The translations under genes were made by a program, and so were the position numbers. From Lytechinus variegatus (Eukaryota; Echinodermata; Echinoidea; Temnopleuroida; Toxopneustidae), in assembly GCF_018143015.1 (NCBI RefSeq), contig NC_054741.1:16925736-16989735 (forward strand): a stretch of DNA of 64,000 nt, given 5' to 3'. Below, piece after piece: positions 58,920-64,000 of the stretch (position 1 is the first letter of the stretch; every line of letters starts with the position of its first letter). The notes below the pieces were generated by a model. The model did no database searches. It saw nothing but the letters and a program-made list of their open reading frames with translations, and was not told where the DNA came from.

Positions 58920-61900
58920 TCATCCTATAAGAGCATGTCTTGTTGCCTGCTTATGAGGATACAATGATGCTTTTGCTTTATACCGCTGCCCCGCTATGTC
59001 TACCTCGTAGTTGGCTTTGGTGACGTAATCATGGGTCATAGGGTCAGAGTTCGTGACCCAGCCGAGACAGACAATCTTGCCCAGGCTCGGGCCATAGCCA
59101 GTTGATGTGACAAGACCAGTATACTGACCATTGCGATAGATTGGCTCACCACCGGCAGGCCAGAGGTGGTAGTCGATGTCGTGGTCTTCTAATGTGAATT
59201 GGGTTAGACGACATCGGATTCCTCTGTTCTTGTGGTCTAGCAGGGCTGACTTGCCAATGAAGTCAATGTCCTGTGATGTAAGAACAATGAAATATGGATT
59301 GATATAAAAACTGATGTCTGTGTTTACGAAATATATGACACCATTTGGATATAAATCGCCCAGGTAGAATGTGATTTATGACCAGCAGACGTCATGTACT
59401 GCCACTGGAAATTGCCTTATGGTAAAAATTGTTTTCACTTTCTCTGGCCTGACATTTGCACAAGGCTACGCAGGCGTGTCCAAAGAATTTCTGTTACACA
59501 AAGTTAACTTCCTCTCAAAGAGATTTCTGCTACAGGTATTTCTCATGCTAGGTCTGGGGTCATAATCCATTTCAATGAAATTAGCACCCACCGGTCTTGT
59601 TAGGGTTAAGTTCGATGTGAGAACATCATTGGGATCTTTGAGCATTGTACCCTGGTGGCAGTCTCTTAAAGTCGCTTGTAAGTTATGAGCAACTTTAAGA
59701 ACAACTGGTGATCCTTTCTTATGCGTTATATGTTACCATGAGCATGTGGTTAATACCATTAGAAAGGGTACCCAGTTGTTGGCAAAATTGCTCACGACTT
59801 ACAAACAGCTTATAAAACACCCACTAGATTGTAAAACAACCCAGATTAATATTATATTTGCACTTCTAATACCAACTCAAACACCAGACTTGAATTCCCT
59901 CATGACTTACAAACAGCATTATAAAAAACCCACTAGATTAATATCGTATTTGCACTTCTAATACCAACACCTCCTCAAACACCAGACTTGAATTCCCTCA
60001 TGACTTACAAATAGCTTTATAAAACACCCACTAGATTAATATCATATTTGCACTTCTAATACCAACACCAACTCAAACACCAGACTTGAATTCCCTCATG
60101 ACTTACAAACAGCTTTATAAAACACCCACTAGATTAATATCGTATTTGCACATCTAATACCAACACCAACTCAAACACCAGACTTGAATTCCCTCATGAC
60201 TTACAAACAGCTTTATAAAACACCCACTAGATTAATATCATATTTGCACTTCTAATACCAACACCAACTCAAACACCAGACTTGAATTCCCTCATGACTT
60301 ACAAACAGCTTATAAAACACCCACTAGATTAATATTGTATTTGCACTTCTAATACCAACACCAACTCAAACACCAGACTTGAATTCCCTCATGACTTACA
60401 AACAGCATTACAAAACACCCACTAGATTAATATCGTATTTGCACTTCTAATACCAACACCAACTCAAACACCAGACTTGAATTCCCTCATGACTTACAAA
60501 CAGCTTTATAAAACACCCACTAGATTAATATTGTATTTGTGCTTCTAATACCAACACCTCCTCAAACACCAGACTTGAATTCCCTCATGACTTACAAACA
60601 GCTTTATAAAACACCCACTAGATTAATATCGTATTTGCACTTCTAATACCAACACCTCCTCAAACACCAGACTTGAATTCCCTCATCGTGCTATGATTGA
60701 CAAGCTGTGTTAAGAATAGTCAGTACTTCTAAGTCCTATCAAATATGTAAGACAAATGAGCAATACAAACCTTGTCAAACTTCACCCTGTGCTCTCGTCC
60801 AATCTCGTAAGGAGTGTGCGTGTCATTGAAATCGTCTGCCCAATACGCAAAGAGCTTTTCTATCCTCAGCCACCTGAGGGCGTAGTAACCGACATTGCGG
60901 ATTCCGTACGACTTCCCGGCACTCATTAGAGAGTTGTACACATTGATAGCCATCTAGAATGGAAACGAATCAACCGTACAATACTTTCAACTTGAAGAAC
61001 AAATGACAAAACTCTAGTAGTGGTCATAATACAAGTGAAACCTCTCAGTGGAGACAGGAAAAGCAGTCTTTATATTACAGACAGGTTGTAATATATTCAA
61101 TGGAAAATAATATTGAAGGGAAAGCAAGCTTGTGTCCTTTATAGACAGGTGTTCCTTCTATACAGATTATCACTTTCAAACTTATTGAACAGGGTCCCAT
61201 AACACAAAAGTTAGCAATAATCCTATGCTTGATTTTCATGATTGATTGTACATTATAGTCAATGCAATCAACCGTAGAAAAATGTTCTACAATCATTGCT
61301 AAGCTTTGTGTTACAGGCCCCAGATGATGATTTTGATCCAGTTTCGTCTCTATGGATTAGGTTGGCTGTAATCACACCTCACTAGTAGCAATGACCTCCC
61401 CCTCAGCCTCCTTCCATTCTCCTTGATTTAATTCCAGTCTCCATCATCCCAACCCTCCTTCTCTCATCCTCCAGTTGCTTTGTTTTCTTTGGTCATCCCT
61501 TCTAATACCGCCCATTGCGTTCTTGCCATCGAGTGCATGGAATATTCAACATATCATAAGGCAAAAACATCTGGGAAAAAAATCTTTGTAGATAGTTTCA
61601 ACACCATTTTCTCCATATTTTTCTTCATTTTCTGCTAAACTGGATGAATGATTTATTTTAAGGGTTATACTGGTAGATTATTTTCAAGAATCAAACAAGA
61701 AATTAGAGAATAGTAGAAAATTTCCTGTTTGGTAATACCTCATTAGGAATGTAAAGAACACAGCCGTCTTCTCCTGCGTGTGTGACAGATAGGGCTCTCA
61801 CTGAGTTGGCATATCCTATACTAATGTCCTGTAGGTTGAGAGATAAACAAATTAAGTCTTCCATTAAACCCATTGAAAACAATCTAAATCAAGAATACCA

Positions 61901-63576
61901 GTAACAAAACCTTCTCAAAGACCCTAGACTGACACATCTCCAACAGTGCGGAATATTACGGTTTAAATGTAATATATGAATGACACAACTAATTGATACA
62001 GATGCCTCAATATAGACCATTTCGTAGTTACTTCAAGGGCAGTTTTGGTTAAATGACCCTTCATTTCTTTCATGATAGGCAGATTTCAAGATATTATGTA
62101 AGCATGCCTTACATAGCAGGATGAAGAAATTGAATAGACCAGGTGACTAGAATAGCACATCAATGAACACTCAAATGAAGGTATTTGTTGCATTTCTACT
62201 TTGAATGCATTGGCAGGTTGTTATAACAATGTAATTGGCCAACTGTTAAATACCAGTCACTAGTGGATGCATTGTTGTTGTGTTTTTTATCTCATGAAAA
62301 ACACAATTCAAAAGAATATATGAATAATCATATCAAAGTTGATATGAAAAACACAATTCAAAAGAATATCTGAATAATCATATCAAAGTTGGTGCTTATC
62401 TCATTGAATATTAAAGCACTATGTCACCTAAGTACCAATGACCTTCCTCTGATCATGCCCAGAATCTTCTGATCATGTGCAGAATGGAACTGCGAGATGG
62501 CTTATTGTGGTGGAACAAAAAAAGTTCCACTGCAATTCTTCTTCAGATACCCGACTATTCAAGAATTGATAACAAAAAGTTGAAAGGTAAATTTCAGTTC
62601 TGATCTGAATAGAAGTAACTGAAAGGATGTTACAAATCAGACAAGAACTAGTGTTCACTCTCAGGCAGTTGCATCACCCAAATTAAAACAAATAGACCAG
62701 TTCGTAGATACTTCATGGACAATTTTGGTCAAATGACCTTTCATTTCTTTCATTATGATAGGCAGATTTCAAAGCAAGATATTACGTAAGCTTGCCCTAC
62801 ATAGCAGGATGAAGAAATTGAGTAGACCAGGTGACTAGAATAGCACACCAGTGAACACTTTATGAAGGTATTTGTTGCATTCCTACTTTGAATGCATATC
62901 ATAGCAAGTTGCACAATGTACTTGGCAAACTGTGAAATACCAGTTGTTCGTGGACGCATTGTTGTTTTTTGTGGATGTGAATGAAAACCACTTTTCAAAA
63001 GAATATATGAATAATCAAGACATCAAAGTTGGTGCTTATCTCATTAGATTTTAAACCACCATGTCACTTTAGTACAAATGACCTTCCTCTGATCATGCGT
63101 AGAAAATTTTGATCATGCGCAGAAAGGAACTACGAACTGGCTTATTGACCAAGGTCTGCTGGGAATCACATGAACTGCGCATGGAAAAGCATGTATGGGA
63201 CTACAAGTAAATGACAGTGACCTATTTTCAGATGCTATTTGCAATATCATGAATAAGAAGGCATTTCAAGGTAAATCCAGAGTAATGTAACAGCTCATAA
63301 AGATTATTTCAATCTTCGCCACAACTGTACTAAGTATATCTTTGAGAAAAAAAAGTAGGTTCATTTACCCTGACGGTGAAGGGCTTCATATCTACTAAAG
63401 TAACTGATGTTGTTGTGAGCCTTTGTAAGACACTTCTTGCCCTTGGTCCCAGTACATTGATTCCCGTGTAGTAACTCGTGACATCTCTTAGCTGTACAGA
63501 ACCATCCGATGGCAAGTGTTTGGAGATCCACTTGAATCCTCTTCTGAGTTGTTGAGTTGGTGAGATCATGAAGTAC
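58920..63576 (-). CDS. PDPR: pyruvate dehydrogenase phosphatase regulatory subunit-like, 3' four exons
   Basis: Predicted mitochondrial matrix protein related to dimethylglycine and sarcosine dehydrogenases; in vertebrates PDPR tunes the phosphatase that reactivates the pyruvate dehydrogenase complex. Minus-strand coding exons: 63576-63369, 61828-61739, 60953-60771, 59270-58920, with GT/AG introns and matching phases, encoding about 276 C-terminal residues up to TGA at 58922-58920. They cover the aminomethyltransferase-like (GcvT) folate-binding domain and its C-terminal barrel. Landmarks are LRDVTSYYTGINVLGPRAR, THAGEDGCVLYIP, GIRNVGYYALRWLRIEK, DFIGKSALLDHK and LWPAGGEPIYRNGQY. The GEPIYRNG block and the whole exon order favour PDPR over DMGDH or SARDH. 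The FAD-binding N-terminal part lies beyond the right edge. ATG codons inside exons are not starts. Confidence 0.85.
59648..59826. mobile_element. MITE in PDPR intron, source of the satellite end
   Basis: The left end CCTGGTGGCAGTCTCTTAA, then CGCTTGTAAGTTATGAGCAA, faces the right end GCTCACGACTTACAAACAGC, then TTATAAAACACCCACTAG. The interior contains AAGAACAACTGGTGATCCTT and CTTATGCGTTA, also seen near 56150-56190 in reverse, so this is a dispersed family. The right terminal repeat continues into the 98-bp satellite. Confidence 0.55.
59790..60687. repeat. 98-bp satellite, about nine copies
   Basis: CCCACTAGATTA recurs with CACT at 59931, 60029, 60127, 60225, 60322, 60420, 60518 and 60616: exact 98-bp spacing with one 97. 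Units carry GACTTACAAACAGCTTTATA, ACACCCACTAGATTAATAT, GCACTTCTAATACCAACACC and CCAGACTTGAATTCCCTCAT. Differences are few (CTCC versus AACT after ACACC; AGCATTA versus AGCTTTA). The first copy has an extra insertion of about 18 bp. It sits in the intron before the last PDPR exon. Confidence 0.95.
61192..61321. mobile_element. short MITE, GGGCCTGTAAC family
   Basis: The left end GGGTCCCATAACACAAAAGT, then TAGCAAT, pairs with the right end ATTGCTAAGCTTTGTGTTAC, then AGGCCCC. It is 130 bp, non-coding and in PDPR intron DNA. It is related to 26873-27010. Confidence 0.65.
62013..62507. mobile_element. inverted-repeat element, copy 1
   Basis: Begins TAGACCATTTCGTAGTTAC and ends GAACTGCGAGATGGCTTATTG, which are inverted versions of each other. 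The interior matches 62692-63147 over its whole length. It contains a 50-bp tandem duplication (ATGAAAAACACAATTCAAAA repeated at 62294 and 62344). No transposase frame. It is in the intron between the two most 5' PDPR exons visible. Confidence 0.65.
62692..63147. mobile_element. inverted-repeat element, copy 2
   Basis: Begins TAGACCAGTTCGTAGATAC (after AA) and ends GAACTACGAACTGGCTTATTG. It is in the same orientation as copy 1 and shares blocks such as ACATAGCAGGATGAAGAAAT, AGACCAGGTGACTAGAATAG and ATGACCTTCCTCTGATCATG. It lacks the 50-bp duplication of copy 1. Confidence 0.65.
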
Positions 63577-64000
63577 CTTGATAGGTAAAAAATGGAACAG
63601 AATGATACTGAGGCATCTCGTCAGATCCAATGTAGGCTGCTGAAACAATTGTCCCAAGAAAGAGAGATTTCACAATATGACCTTCCTTCTTTGACCTCAT
63701 GACCCCCAAATTTAATCAGATCATCACCTCTCCAATTTTCATAGATGAAGCAATAATGAAAATATCTTATAAATGGTTCTTAGATTGTTAGTAAGATGTA
63801 TGTCAATGCATATAATGACCTCTGACATTTTTTGTCACTCCCATATGCATACATGAACTAAGTTTGCATTTGATGCTCTAATAATTCTTTAGTAATCATG
63901 AGAACAAGATATCTGAGGGTATAATATGACTTCTATGTACTTTGATCTTTGACCTCACAACTCCTAAATAAATCTTATCACATCATCGCTGCTCCCATAC
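63577..64000. other. PDPR-like gene intron, no exon seen
   Basis: Upstream (in gene sense) of the first visible exon acceptor. No further coding exon matching the PDPR family was found up to the right edge, so the next exon lies outside. Confidence 0.6.

Noticed and set aside
59790..60687. CRISPR-like array
   Set aside because: There are no unique spacers; the whole 98-bp unit repeats, and it lies in a eukaryotic intron. It is a satellite.

Overview
The window looks like nuclear DNA of a marine deuterostome invertebrate. A sea urchin or another echinoderm is the best guess, although no species can be named from the sequence alone. The reasons are AT-rich DNA with spliced genes that have canonical GT/AG introns, a Scratch-type zinc-finger gene, a nicotinic-receptor-like gene with the classical 45-nt and 110-nt exons, a pyruvate dehydrogenase phosphatase regulatory subunit gene, and a very high load of short inverted-repeat transposons, a tRNA-derived SINE and CR1/L2-like LINE tails. 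There are no bacterial operons or CRISPR arrays.

Four host genes can be supported. (1) The 3' two coding exons of a Scratch-family C2H2 repressor lie at 12688-14123 (+); its SNAG-coding first exon was not found in the 12.6 kb upstream. (2) A complete seven-exon Cys-loop receptor subunit of 356 aa lies at 37056-44806 (+). It has a full acetylcholine-type aromatic box and vicinal cysteines, but an extremely short M3-M4 loop and a strongly altered pore. (3) An unrecognised acidic protein with a helical, basic C-terminus is encoded by one large exon, about 50441-51913 (+). (4) The 3' four coding exons of a PDPR-like gene lie at 58920-63576 (-), with the 5' part beyond the right edge. Genes 3 and 4 converge.

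Layout: 1-12.6 kb is gene-free (intergenic or Scratch intron) with pyrimidine tracts and small repeats. 14.1-34 kb is a repeat desert holding nested hAT-like elements (22.8-24.1 kb), a degenerate array built on GCTCGCGCTTCGCGCTCGC (23.4-25.3 kb), a seven-unit ~210-bp tandem repeat (27.1-28.6 kb), a tRNA-derived SINE (29.7 kb), a 1.6-kb near-perfect palindrome (30.16-31.80 kb) and a LINE tail with a tandemly duplicated 3' end (32.3-33.2 kb). 34-45 kb is the receptor gene, with at least two MITEs and a LINE fragment in its introns. 45-50 kb is intergenic with a 1.2-kb element whose ends read CACAGTG. 52-58.9 kb holds a fold-back repeat, a mariner-like element and two relatives of a TTAA-flanked MITE. 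The PDPR introns hold a 98-bp satellite that appears to have grown out of a MITE end.

The genes show no sign of working together as a pathway. The most novel item is the compact receptor subunit. The rest of the interest lies in the structure of the mobile DNA.
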